Source: Actinoplanes flavus
GTDB taxonomy: Bacteria > Actinomycetota > Actinomycetes > Mycobacteriales > Micromonosporaceae
Length of the DNA stretch: 64,000 nt
NCBI RefSeq assembly: GCF_017592555.1
Contig: NZ_JAGFNS010000037.1
Location: 1-64,000 of the forward strand
Reading direction: 5' to 3'
Of the stretch, positions 44,614-53,829 are shown in pieces. Position numbers and translations under genes: made by a program. Below the pieces are notes generated by a model. That model saw only the letters and a list, made by a program, of their open reading frames with translations, made no database searches and was not told the origin of the DNA. Numbering within the stretch: the first letter of the stretch is position 1; every line of letters begins with the position of its first letter.

Positions 44614-46145
44614 CAGTACGCCCCCGAACTGCGGACCACCGCGCTCACGGTACGGAAGAGGATGGCCAGATCCATGGCGAGCGACCAGTTCTCGACGTAG
44701 GTGAGGTCGAGCCGGATCGACTCCTCCCAGGACAGGTCGGAGCGTCCGGAGACCTGCCACAGGCCGGTGAGCCCGGGCTTCACCACGAGCCGGCGGCGCA
44801 TGTCGGCCGGATAGTCGGCGACCTCCTTGGCCAGCGGCGGGCGTGGGCCGACCAGCGACATGTCGCCCTTCACCACGTTCAGCAGCTGGGGCAGCTCGTC
44901 GACGGAGAACCGGCGCAGCCAGCGGCCGATCGGCGTGATCCGGGGGTCCTGCCGCATCTTGAACAGCGCGCCGTCGGTGTCGTTGAGGTCGCCCAGCTCG
45001 AAGAGGCGGGCCTCGGCGTCGACCTGCATGGTGCGGAACTTGTACAGCGTGAACAGACGGCCGTCCTTACCGACCCGCTCCTGCTTGAAGATGGCCGGGC
45101 CGCGGCCGCCGGGCAGGAACCGGACCAGGGCGGCGACCGTGGCGAGCACCGGCGAGGCGAGCAACAGCAGCAGCAGCGCGCCGACCCGGTCGAAGATCTC
45201 CTTGACCGCGCGGGCACTGCCCTTGAGCCGTGGGTGCTCGACGTGCAGCATCGGCAGGCCGTCGACCGGGCGGATGGTGGTGCGGTCGCCGGCCACGTCG
45301 ACCAGGGTGCTGGCCACGATCAGGTCGATGTCGTCCCGCTCCAGTTGCCAGGCGAGGCGGCGCAGCGCGGGCCCGTCGATCTCCGGGCAGGAGAGCACGA
45401 TGACGGTGTCGGCGTCGGAGCGGGCGACCGCCGTGGCGACGTCGTCGAACGTCCCGTACAGCGGGGGCAGCCCGGGGGTGGCGGCGGTGCGGGCCGGGCC
45501 GGGCGGCAGGCAGGCGCCGATCACGCCGAGGCCGTGGTAGCGCTCGCGGCTCAGCCGGCGGGTCATGTCGATGACGGCCCGCTCGTGGCCGACCAGCACC
45601 ACCCGGTTGAGATGCCGGCCGCGGGCCCAGGACCGGTGCAGGCGCTGCCGGTAGACGTAGCGGGCGCCGAGGTCGACCAGGATGGCGAGCGGCATCGCGA
45701 TGCTCACATAACCGCGGGCCAAACGCAGATCGAACGCGAAGGAGACAATGGCCAGAGCGGCGGTCAACGCCAATCCGGCGCGGAATACCCGGGCGTACTC
45801 CTCGGTGCCTACGAAGAGGTGACGGGGCTCGTACGCTCGGTTGATCGCGAGGCACGCCACCCATGCGATCGGTAATAGCAGGGTCACCAGCAGGTAATCG
45901 CGCTGGTGCGGATCGGTCCCGGAGGCGCCGAACCGCAGCACGAGCGCCCAGGAGGCGGCGCTGAGGCCGACCACGAAGTCGATGAGGTAGAGGGTCCAGG
46001 CATACCGGCTCTGCCATCCGCTACGGGCCGCACTGGCCTTGGAGCGGGCCTTGAGCTGCGAAGCCGTCGCCGCGAGGTCGACGGTCTCGACGGATTCAAT
46101 TGTCTGCACGCCTTGCCCCCACACTGCGTTGGACTCATGATCCAT
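44613..46145 (-). CDS. Polyprenyl-phosphate sugar-1-phosphate transferase (WbaP/CpsE type)
   Basis: About 510 residues. Four N-terminal membrane helices (about 45-170), a CoA-binding-like Rossmann segment (HLNRVVLVGHERAVID), a fifth helix (RVGALLLLLLASPVLATVAALV) and the catalytic C-terminal domain: KFRTMQVDAE, DELPQLLNVVKGDMSLVGPRPP and GLTGLWQVSGRSDL. It starts polymer synthesis by moving a sugar-1-phosphate from a UDP-sugar to undecaprenyl phosphate. The ATG at 46145 is chosen; no strong Shine-Dalgarno sequence is present. A 182-base gap upstream is likely its promoter. Confidence 0.92.
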   Translation of the reverse strand: MDHESNAVWGQGVQTIESVETVDLAATASQLKARSKASAARSGWQSRYAWTLYLIDFVVGLSAASWALVLRFGASGTDPHQRDYLLVTLLLPIAWVACLAINRAYEPRHLFVGTEEYARVFRAGLALTAALAIVSFAFDLRLARGYVSIAMPLAILVDLGARYVYRQRLHRSWARGRHLNRVVLVGHERAVIDMTRRLSRERYHGLGVIGACLPPGPARTAATPGLPPLYGTFDDVATAVARSDADTVIVLSCPEIDGPALRRLAWQLERDDIDLIVASTLVDVAGDRTTIRPVDGLPMLHVEHPRLKGSARAVKEIFDRVGALLLLLLASPVLATVAALVRFLPGGRGPAIFKQERVGKDGRLFTLYKFRTMQVDAEARLFELGDLNDTDGALFKMRQDPRITPIGRWLRRFSVDELPQLLNVVKGDMSLVGPRPPLAKEVADYPADMRRRLVVKPGLTGLWQVSGRSDLSWEESIRLDLTYVENWSLAMDLAILFRTVSAVVRSSGAY

Positions 46146-46327
46146 TGATCCGGGCGCTCGGACGCCCTGGAACTTCCCATGGACGAAACCCACGGGACAC
46201 ATGAGACAGACTCTCAACGCCCCCAGGCTCGCGCTACATCTTTCCGTTCGATGGAAATGACGATTCGGATGATGCCGGGAACCGATGCGTCGGAAGCTGT
46301 CCAACTCGGACTATCCGGCATTCCCAG

Positions 46328-46939
46328 CTATCGACTGTCGTCAATCTGACGCAACGTTTCGACAAAGTTGTTACAGGCGTCGTAACGCGGGAGTAGCCCT
46401 TTCGCGCCCGCCTCCCCCAGATCCGGCGCGGCGGCGTCCTTCGCGGACAGTACGGGCTCCCCCACCGGCCAGGCAATGCCGAGTTCCCGATCAAGCGGAT
46501 GAATCCCGTGCTCGTGGCCCGGGCGATAGGTGGACGAGCACAGGTACGCCACCGTCGCCCCCTCGGTCAGGGCGCAGAACCCGTGCCCCAGCCCCTCGGC
46601 CACATAGACGGCGCGCCGGTCCTCATCGTCCAGCCGGACCGCCTCCCAGGAACCGAACGTCGGCGATCCGACACGCAGGTCCACGACCACGTCGAGGACC
46701 GCGCCGGACACACACGTCACGTACTTCGCCTGACCCGGGGGCACGTCGGCGAAGTGGATGCCGCGGACCACACCGCGCGCCGACGTCGACAGGTTGGCCT
46801 GGGCCAGGTCCAGCGGATGCCCGACCGCCTCGGCCAGCGCGTCGAACCGGTACCACTCCAGGAAACTGCCCCGGTCGTCACCGTGCTGCACCGGCGTGAC
46901 CTCGAAGGCGCCCTCGATCTTCAGCTGACGGATCCTCAT
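46328..46939 (-). CDS. rfbC: dTDP-4-dehydrorhamnose 3,5-epimerase
   Basis: A 203-residue cupin-fold enzyme with family motifs RGSFLEWYR, QANLSTSARGVVRGIHFA (active-site His), VVVDLRVGSPTFG and GLGHGFCAL. It makes dTDP-4-keto-L-rhamnose. The ATG overlaps the rfbA stop. Part of the four-gene dTDP-rhamnose set, here split into two divergent pairs. Confidence 0.95.
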   Translation of the reverse strand: MRIRQLKIEGAFEVTPVQHGDDRGSFLEWYRFDALAEAVGHPLDLAQANLSTSARGVVRGIHFADVPPGQAKYVTCVSGAVLDVVVDLRVGSPTFGSWEAVRLDDEDRRAVYVAEGLGHGFCALTEGATVAYLCSSTYRPGHEHGIHPLDRELGIAWPVGEPVLSAKDAAAPDLGEAGAKGLLPRYDACNNFVETLRQIDDSR

Positions 46940-47790
46940 CGCAGGCCCCCGTCCAGGAGCCGGACAAGGTACTGCCCATACCCGCTCTTCAGCAACGGAT
47001 CGGCCAGGTCCCGCAACTGATCGCCGGAGATGAACCCGGCCCGCCAGGCCGCCTCCTCGACACAGCCGATCTTGAGGCCCTGCCGCTCCTCGATCACCCG
47101 GACGTACTCCGACGCCTGCACCATCGACTGGAACGTGCCGGTGTCCAGCCACACGGTGCCCCGGTCCAGCACCGTCACGTCGAGCCGGCCCTGGCGCAGG
47201 TACTCCTCGTTCACCGCGGTGATCTCCAGTTCGCCACGGTCGCTCGGCACCAGCCGGCCGGCGATCTCCACCACGTCGGCGCCGTAGAAGTACAGGCCGG
47301 GGACCACGTACGTCGACTTGGGCTTCTCGGGTTTCTCCTCGATCGACAGCACCCGGCCGTCGTCGTCGAACTCCACGACGCCGTACCGCTCCGGGTCGGC
47401 CACCGGGTACGCGAACACCCGCCCGCCGGACGGCTCGGCGAAGCCGCCCAGACCGTGGAAGATGTTGTCGCCGAGGATCAGCGCCACCGGCTGGTCGCCG
47501 ATGAAGCCGGCGCCGATCCGGAAGGCCTGGGCGATCCCGTCCGGCCGGGGCTGCACCGCGTAGGTCAGCTCCAGGCCGAACCGGCTCCCGTCACCGAGCA
47601 GCCGGTGGAAGTGCGGCTGGTCCTCGGGCGTCGTGATCACCAGGATCTCGCGGATCCCGGCCGACACCAGCGTGGACAGCGGGTAGTAGATCATCGGTTT
47701 GTCGAAGATGGGCATCAGCTGTTTGGACATGGCCATGGTGATGGGCCACAGCCGTGAGCCGGTCCCCCCGGCGAGCAGAATTCCGCGCAC
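46936..47790 (-). CDS. rfbA: Glucose-1-phosphate thymidylyltransferase
   Basis: A 284-residue nucleotidyltransferase: LAGGTGSRLWPIT, SKQLMPIFDKPMIYYPLS, LGDNIFHG and VEEAAWRAGFI. It forms dTDP-glucose from glucose-1-phosphate and dTTP, the first step to dTDP-rhamnose. GTG start, 46 bases from the divergent rfbB. Confidence 0.95.
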   Translation of the reverse strand: MRGILLAGGTGSRLWPITMAMSKQLMPIFDKPMIYYPLSTLVSAGIREILVITTPEDQPHFHRLLGDGSRFGLELTYAVQPRPDGIAQAFRIGAGFIGDQPVALILGDNIFHGLGGFAEPSGGRVFAYPVADPERYGVVEFDDDGRVLSIEEKPEKPKSTYVVPGLYFYGADVVEIAGRLVPSDRGELEITAVNEEYLRQGRLDVTVLDRGTVWLDTGTFQSMVQASEYVRVIEERQGLKIGCVEEAAWRAGFISGDQLRDLADPLLKSGYGQYLVRLLDGGLR

Positions 47791-47795
47791 CGGGC

Positions 47796-47828
47796 GACCC
47801 TAATCAGGGTCCGCCAACCGTCTACACT
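47796..47828. promoter_or_regulatory. Divergent rfbA/rfbB control region
   Basis: GACCCT-AATC-AGGGTC (47796-47811) is a perfect inverted repeat, a likely operator, and TACACT (47823-47828) is a good -10 for rfbB. Transcription starting about 7 bases later would give an almost leaderless rfbB message. No clear -35 was found. Confidence 0.5.
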
Positions 47829-47836
47829 CGCCACTC

Positions 47837-48814
47837 GTGCAGATTTTCGTGACCGGTGGTGCCGGCTTCATCGGATCGGCCTATGTCAGGGCCCTCTTGC
47901 AGGACGAGTACGCGGGCATGACCGGTGCGTCGGTGACCGTTCTGGATCTGTTGTCCTATTCAGGAAATCGTGACAACCTCCCACTGTCGGATTCCCGACT
48001 GCGTTTCATCCAGGGAGACATTTCCGATTTTGATCTTCTCCGGGACTTACTCCCCGGCCACGACGCCGTCGTCCATTTCGCCGCCGAATCACACGTGGAC
48101 CGCTCGATTTCAGGCGCGCTCCCGTTCGTGACCACCAACGTGCTCGGCACCCAGATCCTGCTCGACGCGGCCCGCGCCGCCGGGGTCGGCCGCTTCGTGC
48201 ACGTCTCCACCGACGAGGTGTACGGCTCGATCGCCGAGGGCTCGTGGACCGAGACGTGGCCACTCGCGCCGAACTCGCCGTACGCCGCCTCCAAGGCCGG
48301 CTCCGACCTGCTCGCCCTCGCCGCGCACCGCACCCACGGCATGGACGTGGTGGTCACCCGCTGCTCCAACAACTACGGGCCGCACCAGTTCCCGGAGAAG
48401 GTCATCCCGCTCTTCGTCACCAACCTGCTGGACGGCGAACCGGTCCCGCTCTACGGTGACGGCGGCAACATCCGCGACTGGCTGCACGTCGCCGACCACT
48501 GCCGTGGCATCCAGCTGGTGCTGGAGAAGGGCCGGTCCGGCGAGGTCTACCACATCGGCGGCGGCACCGAACTGTCCAACCGCGAGCTGACCGAGCGTCT
48601 CCTCGAGGCGTGCGGCGCCGGCTGGGACATGGTCCGCCCGGTCGCCGACCGCAAGGGCCACGACCGCCGCTACTCCCTGGACATCAGCAAGATCAGCAAC
48701 GAACTGGGCTACACCCCGCGGATCACCCTCGACGCGGGCCTGGCCGCGACGGTCGCCTGGTATCGCGACAATCGCGCCTGGTGGGAGCCCCTCAAGGCCC
48801 GGGCCGGCCTCTGA
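47837..48814 (+). CDS. rfbB: dTDP-glucose 4,6-dehydratase
   Basis: A 325-residue extended SDR: TGGAGFIGSAYVR, DLLSYSGNRDNL, HFAAESHVDRS, STDEVYGS and YAASKAGSDL with the catalytic Tyr/Lys, then RCSNNYGPHQFPEK. It converts dTDP-glucose to the 4-keto-6-deoxy sugar. The stop overlaps the rfbD start (TGATG). Confidence 0.95.
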   Translation: MQIFVTGGAGFIGSAYVRALLQDEYAGMTGASVTVLDLLSYSGNRDNLPLSDSRLRFIQGDISDFDLLRDLLPGHDAVVHFAAESHVDRSISGALPFVTTNVLGTQILLDAARAAGVGRFVHVSTDEVYGSIAEGSWTETWPLAPNSPYAASKAGSDLLALAAHRTHGMDVVVTRCSNNYGPHQFPEKVIPLFVTNLLDGEPVPLYGDGGNIRDWLHVADHCRGIQLVLEKGRSGEVYHIGGGTELSNRELTERLLEACGAGWDMVRPVADRKGHDRRYSLDISKISNELGYTPRITLDAGLAATVAWYRDNRAWWEPLKARAGL

Positions 48815-49659
48815 TGCGCTGGCTGATCACCGGCGCCGGCGGCATGCTCGGCCGCGACCTCCAGAGGGTCCTGGCCGAGTCCGGCGAGACCGACGTGGTC
48901 GCCGCCACCCGCGCCGACCTCGACATCACCGACCCGGTCGAGGTCCGCGACGCGGTGGCCGGGGCCGACATCGTCCTCAACACCGCCGCCTGGACGAATG
49001 TCGACGGCGCCGAGACCGACGAGGAGAACGCCACCGCGGCCAACGGGCACGCGGTCCGGCTGCTCGCGCACGTGGCCGGCAAACGCCTCGTCCACATCTC
49101 CACCGACTACGTCTTCGACGGCACGGCGACCACCCCGGTCCCCGAGGACACCCCGCACGCCCCGATCAACGCCTACGGCCGCGGCAAGGCGGTCGGCGAG
49201 CAGGCGGTCCTCGACACCGGCGGCTACGTGGTCCGCACCGCCTGGCTCTACGGCGCCCACGGCCCCAACTTCGTCCGCACTATGCTCACCCTGGCCGCCA
49301 CCCGCGACACCCTGGACGTGGTCGACGACCAGGAAGGCCCACCCACCTGGTCCTACGCCCTCGCCCAGCAGCTGGTCGCCCTGTCCCGCGCCGCGATCTC
49401 CGGCGACGCGGCCCCCGGCGCCTACCACGGCACCGCCGCCGGTTCCACCACCTGGTTCGGCCTGGCCCGCGCCGTCTTCGAACAGGCCGGCCTCGACCCC
49501 GACCGGATCCGCCCCGCCACGAGCGACCGCTTCCCACGCCCGGCCCGCCGACCCGCCTACAGCGTGCTCTCCCACGCCCGCTGGTCCGGCACCGGCGTCG
49601 CCCCGCTCCCCCACTGGCGAGCCCTCCTGGCCGAAGCGATGCCCCTGTTCCTGCCCTGA
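48814..49659 (+). CDS. rfbD: dTDP-4-dehydrorhamnose reductase
   Basis: A 281-residue SDR: TGAGGMLGRDL at the N-terminus, TAAWTNVDGAE, STDYVFDG and the catalytic YGRGKAVGE. It yields dTDP-L-rhamnose with NADPH. It is the last plus-strand gene of the polysaccharide locus; a repeat-filled non-coding region follows. Confidence 0.95.
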   Translation: MRWLITGAGGMLGRDLQRVLAESGETDVVAATRADLDITDPVEVRDAVAGADIVLNTAAWTNVDGAETDEENATAANGHAVRLLAHVAGKRLVHISTDYVFDGTATTPVPEDTPHAPINAYGRGKAVGEQAVLDTGGYVVRTAWLYGAHGPNFVRTMLTLAATRDTLDVVDDQEGPPTWSYALAQQLVALSRAAISGDAAPGAYHGTAAGSTTWFGLARAVFEQAGLDPDRIRPATSDRFPRPARRPAYSVLSHARWSGTGVAPLPHWRALLAEAMPLFLP

Positions 49660-49891
49660 CGTGGTCCAGCCAGGACGTCCTCCCACCCCTTTTCCCCGGT
49701 ACGCGCCGCGTCGTCCCAAAACGCACCCCACCCGTCCCGTCCGTCCCACGCGATCTCGCTGCCACTCCAGCCTGTGCCGCGCCCACCGGGCTCAGATCGG
49801 TGGCCGGGCGAGCCACCCACCCCGGCACCCCCTCATTCGCCGCCGCCCCCGCCCTGTCCCACCCCCACGAAACCCAGCCGGCAAGAGCCAG

Positions 49892-50264
49892 CCGGCTCCC
49901 AGCGCTGTCTCAACACCGCTGAAACAGCCCACAACCAGCCGGAGTCGATCGGCTGGCTCATTGCGCTGCCGCGCCCGAGCCGCAACGTCTCCACAGCCAG
50001 CCGCGAAGATCCGGCTGGCTCCGAGCGCTGTCTCGCCCATGCCGACGGCCCCCACAACCAGCCGGAGTCGATCGGCTAGCTCCCAGCGCTGTCTCAACGC
50101 CGCGGAAACAACCTCCACAACCAACCGAAGTCGATCGGCTAGCTCCCAGAGCTGTCTCAACGCCGCTGAAACAGCCCACAACCAGCCGGAGTCGATCGGC
50201 TGGCTGTCAGTGCTGTCTCCACGGTGCTGAGGCAGCACTGAGGACCGGCTGGACAAGATCGGCT
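49892..50264. repeat. Six tandem ~61-bp units with two hairpins each
   Basis: Units are marked by the (GC)GCTG motif at 49904, 49965, 50027, 50088, 50151 and 50212, spacing 61-63 bp. A typical unit carries two inverted repeats: GCTGTCTCA/TGAAACAGC (one mismatch, 7-base loop) and CCAGCCG/CGGCTGG around an 8-base loop (for example 49935-49956). This fills most of the 661-base gap after rfbD; no gene is visible there. Confidence 0.85.
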
Positions 50265-50320
50265 TTCCGGACACCGTTGCTGATCCGGGCGGCGTCGCGT
50301 GACGAAGACGACAGCGATCC

Positions 50321-51112
50321 ATGACCGGTCGGCGGGGTGTTCCGGGCGAGACTCTGGAAGTGCAATGGGATCATGCGGCTCTGCTGCTGGCCGGCGGTGT
50401 CGGATCCGGGCTGACCGGTTCGATGGCCGGGCTGGCCTCGCTGATCAGCTATCCGACCCTGCTGGCCGTGGGGCTCCCGCCGATCGCCGCGAACGTGACG
50501 AACTCGGTGGGTCTGCTCGCCAGCGGCGCCGGCTCGGCCGCCGGTTCCCGGGTGGAGCTGCGCGGGCAGGGGCCGCGGATCCTGCGGCAGAGCGGCTACG
50601 CACTGCTCGGCGGCACCGTCGGCGCGATCCTGCTGATGAACACCACGGCCACCGTGTTCGAACGGATCGTGCCGGTGCTGATCGCCCTAGCCGCGCTGGT
50701 GCTGCTGCTGCGCGACCGGCTGCGCGGCTGGTACACCCGGCCGAAAGCCCGGTTCACCCAGCCGCCACTGGGCCTCGCGGTGTTCCTGATCGGCGTCTAC
50801 GGCGGCTATTTCGGGGCGGCCGCCGGCGTACTCATGCTGGCCGTCCTGTCGATGTCGGTGGTCGAACCGCTCGCCGTGAGCAACGCCGTGAAGAGCGTCG
50901 TGCTGTGCGCGTCGAACGCGGCCGCCGCGATCCTGTACGCGGTGGTCGCCCCGGTGCACTGGGCCGCCGCCCTGCTGCTGGGCCTGGGCTGCCTGATCGG
51001 TAGCTGGATCGGCCCGTCCCTGGTCCGCCGCACCCCGGAACGCCCCCTGCGCATCGTGATCGCGCTGGCCGCCCTGGGCCTGGCCTGCTACCTCTGGATG
51101 GACGCCACCTGA
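50321..51112 (+). CDS. TauE/SafE-family membrane permease
   Basis: About 263 residues with eight hydrophobic segments and the two TauE/SafE halves: GGVGSGLTGSMAGLASLISYPTLL near the start and GVYGGYFGAAAGVLMLAVLS in the middle, with LGCLIGSWIGP before the last helix. The family exports or imports sulfite, sulfonates or other organic anions. The ATG at 50321 lacks a strong ribosome site; a GTG at 50360 (VQWDHAALL) is a possible start. It stands alone after the repeat array. Confidence 0.85.
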   Translation: MTGRRGVPGETLEVQWDHAALLLAGGVGSGLTGSMAGLASLISYPTLLAVGLPPIAANVTNSVGLLASGAGSAAGSRVELRGQGPRILRQSGYALLGGTVGAILLMNTTATVFERIVPVLIALAALVLLLRDRLRGWYTRPKARFTQPPLGLAVFLIGVYGGYFGAAAGVLMLAVLSMSVVEPLAVSNAVKSVVLCASNAAAAILYAVVAPVHWAAALLLGLGCLIGSWIGPSLVRRTPERPLRIVIALAALGLACYLWMDAT

Positions 51113-51242
51113 CCCGCTTCCGCAGTGGCGGCCCGCGACGACCTGCCGCGGCCGGAGCCCCTGAAACTGTCGGTCTGGCCGCGCCGCGGCCGGCCACCGG
51201 AACTGGTCGAGGGCACCGCCCCGCGCTGACCAGGATCCTCAC

Positions 51243-51268
51243 GGTCGCCGGCTGACCGGCCGGCGACC
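51243..51268. terminator. Bidirectional hairpin between converging genes
   Basis: GGTCGCCGGC and GCCGGCGACC form a perfect 10-bp stem with loop TGACCG, 4 bases before the flavin reductase stop. It is suited to ending transcription from both sides. Confidence 0.6.
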
Positions 51269-51271
51269 ATG

Positions 51272-51784
51272 TCAGTCGGCATGACGCAGCTCCGCATACC
51301 GTCCGGCGTGATAGACCAGCGGCGTCTCCGACTCGCCCAGCCCGTGCTCGCCGTCGAGCGGGCTGGCCAGAACGATCGTGTGGTCGCCGGCCGGGACGCG
51401 GTCGACGACCCGGCAGACCAGCCGGGCCAGCACCCCGTCCAGCAGGGGCACCCCGTCCGGGCCCGGCCGCCAGGCGCCGTGCTCGGCGAGCCGGTCGATC
51501 CCCCGGGTGGAGAACGTCCGGGCCACGTGCTCCTGCTCCTGGCCGAGCACGTGCACGGCGACGATGTCCGCCGCCTCGACGGCCGGCCACGCCGAAGCGG
51601 TCCGGGCCAGGCAGAACGACACCAGCGGCGGGTCCAGCGAGACCGAGGTGAAGGAGGTGGCGGTGAAGCCGGTCGCCGGCTCACCCGGAGCGGTGATCAC
51701 CACGACCGCCGCGGCGTGGCGGCGGAGCAGCTGCCGGAAGAGGTCGGTGTCCACGGCTCCGGTCGGTACGGTCTGCAGGGTCAT
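51272..51784 (-). CDS. Flavin reductase-like FMN-binding protein
   Basis: 170 residues, the HpaC/flavin-reductase-like split barrel: VVVITAPGEPATGFTATSFTSVSLDPPLVSFCLA binds FMN, and GDHTIVLASPLD is the later conserved segment. It supplies reduced flavin to a monooxygenase. None lies beside it; the FAD monooxygenase at 9 kb carries its own flavin. GGAGG precedes the ATG. Confidence 0.88.
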   Translation of the reverse strand: MTLQTVPTGAVDTDLFRQLLRRHAAAVVVITAPGEPATGFTATSFTSVSLDPPLVSFCLARTASAWPAVEAADIVAVHVLGQEQEHVARTFSTRGIDRLAEHGAWRPGPDGVPLLDGVLARLVCRVVDRVPAGDHTIVLASPLDGEHGLGESETPLVYHAGRYAELRHAD

Positions 51785-52003
51785 GACGGGCCTCCATCTT
51801 GCTGGTGCACGAAGATCACATCAGAGCGGCCCCATCGCCACTCGGCCGGTCCGTCCAGCGTGTGATGCCCGAGGTCACGCGCTGCCCGGCCGGCACCACC
51901 GACGTTGCTCCCCGACCGGCGGTCGCGTCAACACGGTTCCCAAATCCTAGTAAACCGATAGGTTCACATTCACATCCGGCGGAGGGCGGCTCAGGATGCG
52001 GGC

Positions 52004-52183
52004 ATGAGCGACGAGGACCCGTTCCACCGCGGGCCGCATCACATCGGGTCCCATTCACTGCACCCGGACACGGCCCAGACCAGCGGGATGCGGCGCGCCG
52101 AGGCGATCAGCGGCGCCACCGTGGGCAGCCGCGAACTCTGGATGGGACAGCCGCACGTGGACCACCACCCCACCAGGCCGTAA
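52004..52183 (+). pseudogene. Truncated cupin-domain protein remnant
   Basis: A 59-codon frame whose second half (TSGMRRAEAISGATVGSRELWMG) matches the start of a common actinobacterial cupin, which normally continues into metal-binding HHHG-type strands. Here a stop comes after QPHVDHHPTRP. The beta-barrel is missing, so this is probably a decayed or frameshifted copy. The upstream part of the 418-base gap holds A/T-richer sequence and no other gene. Confidence 0.5.
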
Positions 52184-52202
52184 CAGATGTGAACATGTGG
52201 GG

Positions 52203-52910
52203 ATGACGATCCGCGTGGCGATGTGGTCGGGTCCCCGCAACATCTCGACAGCGATGATGCGCAGTTTCGGCTCCCGCGCCGACACCGTGGTCGCCGACGA
52301 GCCGCTCTACGCCCACTACCTGGCGATGACCGGTCTCGATCATCCCGGCCGGGAGGCGATCCTGGCCGCGCAACCGACCCGCTGGCCGGACGTGGCCCGA
52401 TGGCTGACCGGGCCGCTGCCGGGCGAACCGGCCGTCTTCTACCAGAAACACATGACACACCACCTGCTGCCGGGGATCGACCGGGGCTGGCTGGCCGGGC
52501 TCCGGCACGCCTTCCTGATCCGGGAACCGGAGCGGGTGGTCGCCTCGTACGCGAAGGTGCGGGGCACGCCCACCCTCGAGGACCTCGGCTATCCGCAGCA
52601 GCGCGAGATCTTCCGCGCCTTCGGCGGCCCGGTGGTCGACGCGGCCGACGTGCTCCGCGACCCGGAAGGCACGCTACGGAATCTCTGTACCGGCCTCGGC
52701 TTCGCCTTCGACCCGGCGATGCTGGCCTGGGCACCGGGTCCCCGTCCCACCGACGGCGTCTGGGCACCACATTGGTACGCCTCCGTGCACGCCTCCACCG
52801 GCTTCGCCCCCTACGACCCGTCCCCCGCCGACGTCCCGCCGCACCTACTCCCGCTGGTCGACGCGGCCCGCCCGTACTACGAGGAACTGGCCGCCGCCCG
52901 CCCCCACTAA
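52203..52910 (+). CDS. Sulfotransferase-like protein
   Basis: About 235 residues of the sulfotransferase-like P-loop superfamily: MWSGPRNISTAMMRSF near the N-terminus resembles the PAPS 5'-phosphate loop, and HAFLIREPERVVASY the 3'-phosphate loop. Members of this subgroup often neighbour class IV aminotransferases, as here (53830-54741). Their reaction is unknown. The ATG at 52203 is preferred to the GTG at 52197; a GTGGGG stretch is just upstream. Confidence 0.78.
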   Translation: MTIRVAMWSGPRNISTAMMRSFGSRADTVVADEPLYAHYLAMTGLDHPGREAILAAQPTRWPDVARWLTGPLPGEPAVFYQKHMTHHLLPGIDRGWLAGLRHAFLIREPERVVASYAKVRGTPTLEDLGYPQQREIFRAFGGPVVDAADVLRDPEGTLRNLCTGLGFAFDPAMLAWAPGPRPTDGVWAPHWYASVHASTGFAPYDPSPADVPPHLLPLVDAARPYYEELAAARPH

Positions 52911-52940
52911 CCTCGCCCCCTGCCCCACCGGCCCCGGCCC

Positions 52941-53270
52941 CGCCGCCCCGCCGTTCTGCCGCCCCGCCGTTCTGCCGCCCCGCCGTTCTGCCGTTCTGCC
53001 GGCCCGCCGTTCTGCCGTTCTGCTGGCCTGCTGTTCGGCTGGCCCGCTGCTCTGCTGGCCCGCCGCTCTGCCGCCCCGCCGCTCTGCCGCCCCGCCGCTC
53101 TGCCGCCCCGCCGTTCTGCCGCCCCGCTGCTCTGCTGGCCCGCTGCTCTGCCGACCCGCCGCTCCGCTGGCCCGCCGCTCCGCTGGCCTGCTGCTCCGCT
53201 GGCCCGCTGCTCTGCTGGTTCGCTGCTTCGCTGACCCGCCGCTTCGCTGACCACTGCCCCGCTGGCCTAA
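52941..53270. repeat. Low-complexity ~16-bp tandem array
   Basis: About twenty copies of a GTTCTGCCGCCCCGCC / CTCTGCTGGCCCGCCG-type unit with 16-base spacing (for example GTTCTG at 52953, 52969 and 52985). It begins 30 bases after the sulfotransferase-like stop. No gene is visible here. Confidence 0.8.
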
Positions 53271-53308
53271 TGTCCGCAGCTAGCCGCGCACCCACCCTCT
53301 CTCCCGCG

Positions 53309-53776
53309 ATCTTGGACGCCCCACCACCGAAATCGGCGGCCGACCCCACAAGGTCCAGAATGGTCACGCAACCGCCGCAACAGCCTCCACAATCTTGGAC
53401 GCCCCACCACCGGAATCGGTGGCCAACTCCACAAGATCCGAAATGGTCACGCAACCGCCGCAACAGCCTCCGCGATCTTGGACGCCCCACCACCGGAATC
53501 GGTGGCCAACTCCACAAGATCCGAAATGGGCACGCAACCGCCGCAACAGCCTCCGCGATCTTGGACGCCCCACCACCGCAATCGGTGGCCGACCCCACAA
53601 GATCCGAAATGGGCACGCAACCGCCGCAACAGCCTCCACAATCTTGGACGCTCCACCACCGCAATCGGTGGCCAACTCCACAAGATCCAGAATGGGCACG
53701 CAACCGCCGCAACAGGCTCCGCGACCTTGGGCGCCCGACCACCGGAATCGGTGGCAGAACGTCCAAGATCGCGCCG
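53309..53776. repeat. 83-bp tandem palindromic array, six units
   Basis: Units start at exactly 53309, 53392, 53475, 53558, 53641 and 53724 (the last partial). Each holds a core of about 46 bases: CTTGGACG, then CCACCG-GAAT-CGGTGG, then CAAGATC, so two nested inverted repeats. The 37-base connector AAATGG(T/G)CACGCAACCGCCGCAACAG is almost invariant. A close relative of the core recurs inside the NRPS gene at 57567-58360. Together with the 16-bp array this fills the 919 bases between two genes. Confidence 0.93.
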
Positions 53777-53829
53777 AGGATGGGCGCAAGACGGCGCAAG
53801 ACAGGTGAGGAGCGCCGGACGAAGGGCGG

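Noticed and set aside
51113..51240. Short plus-strand frame after the TauE/SafE gene (VAARDDLPRPEP...)
   Set aside because: About 35 codons, no ribosome site and no similarity I can recognise; treated as non-coding.
53309..53776. CRISPR array
   Set aside because: The connectors are nearly identical rather than unique spacers, the unit is palindromic throughout, and no cas gene is present.
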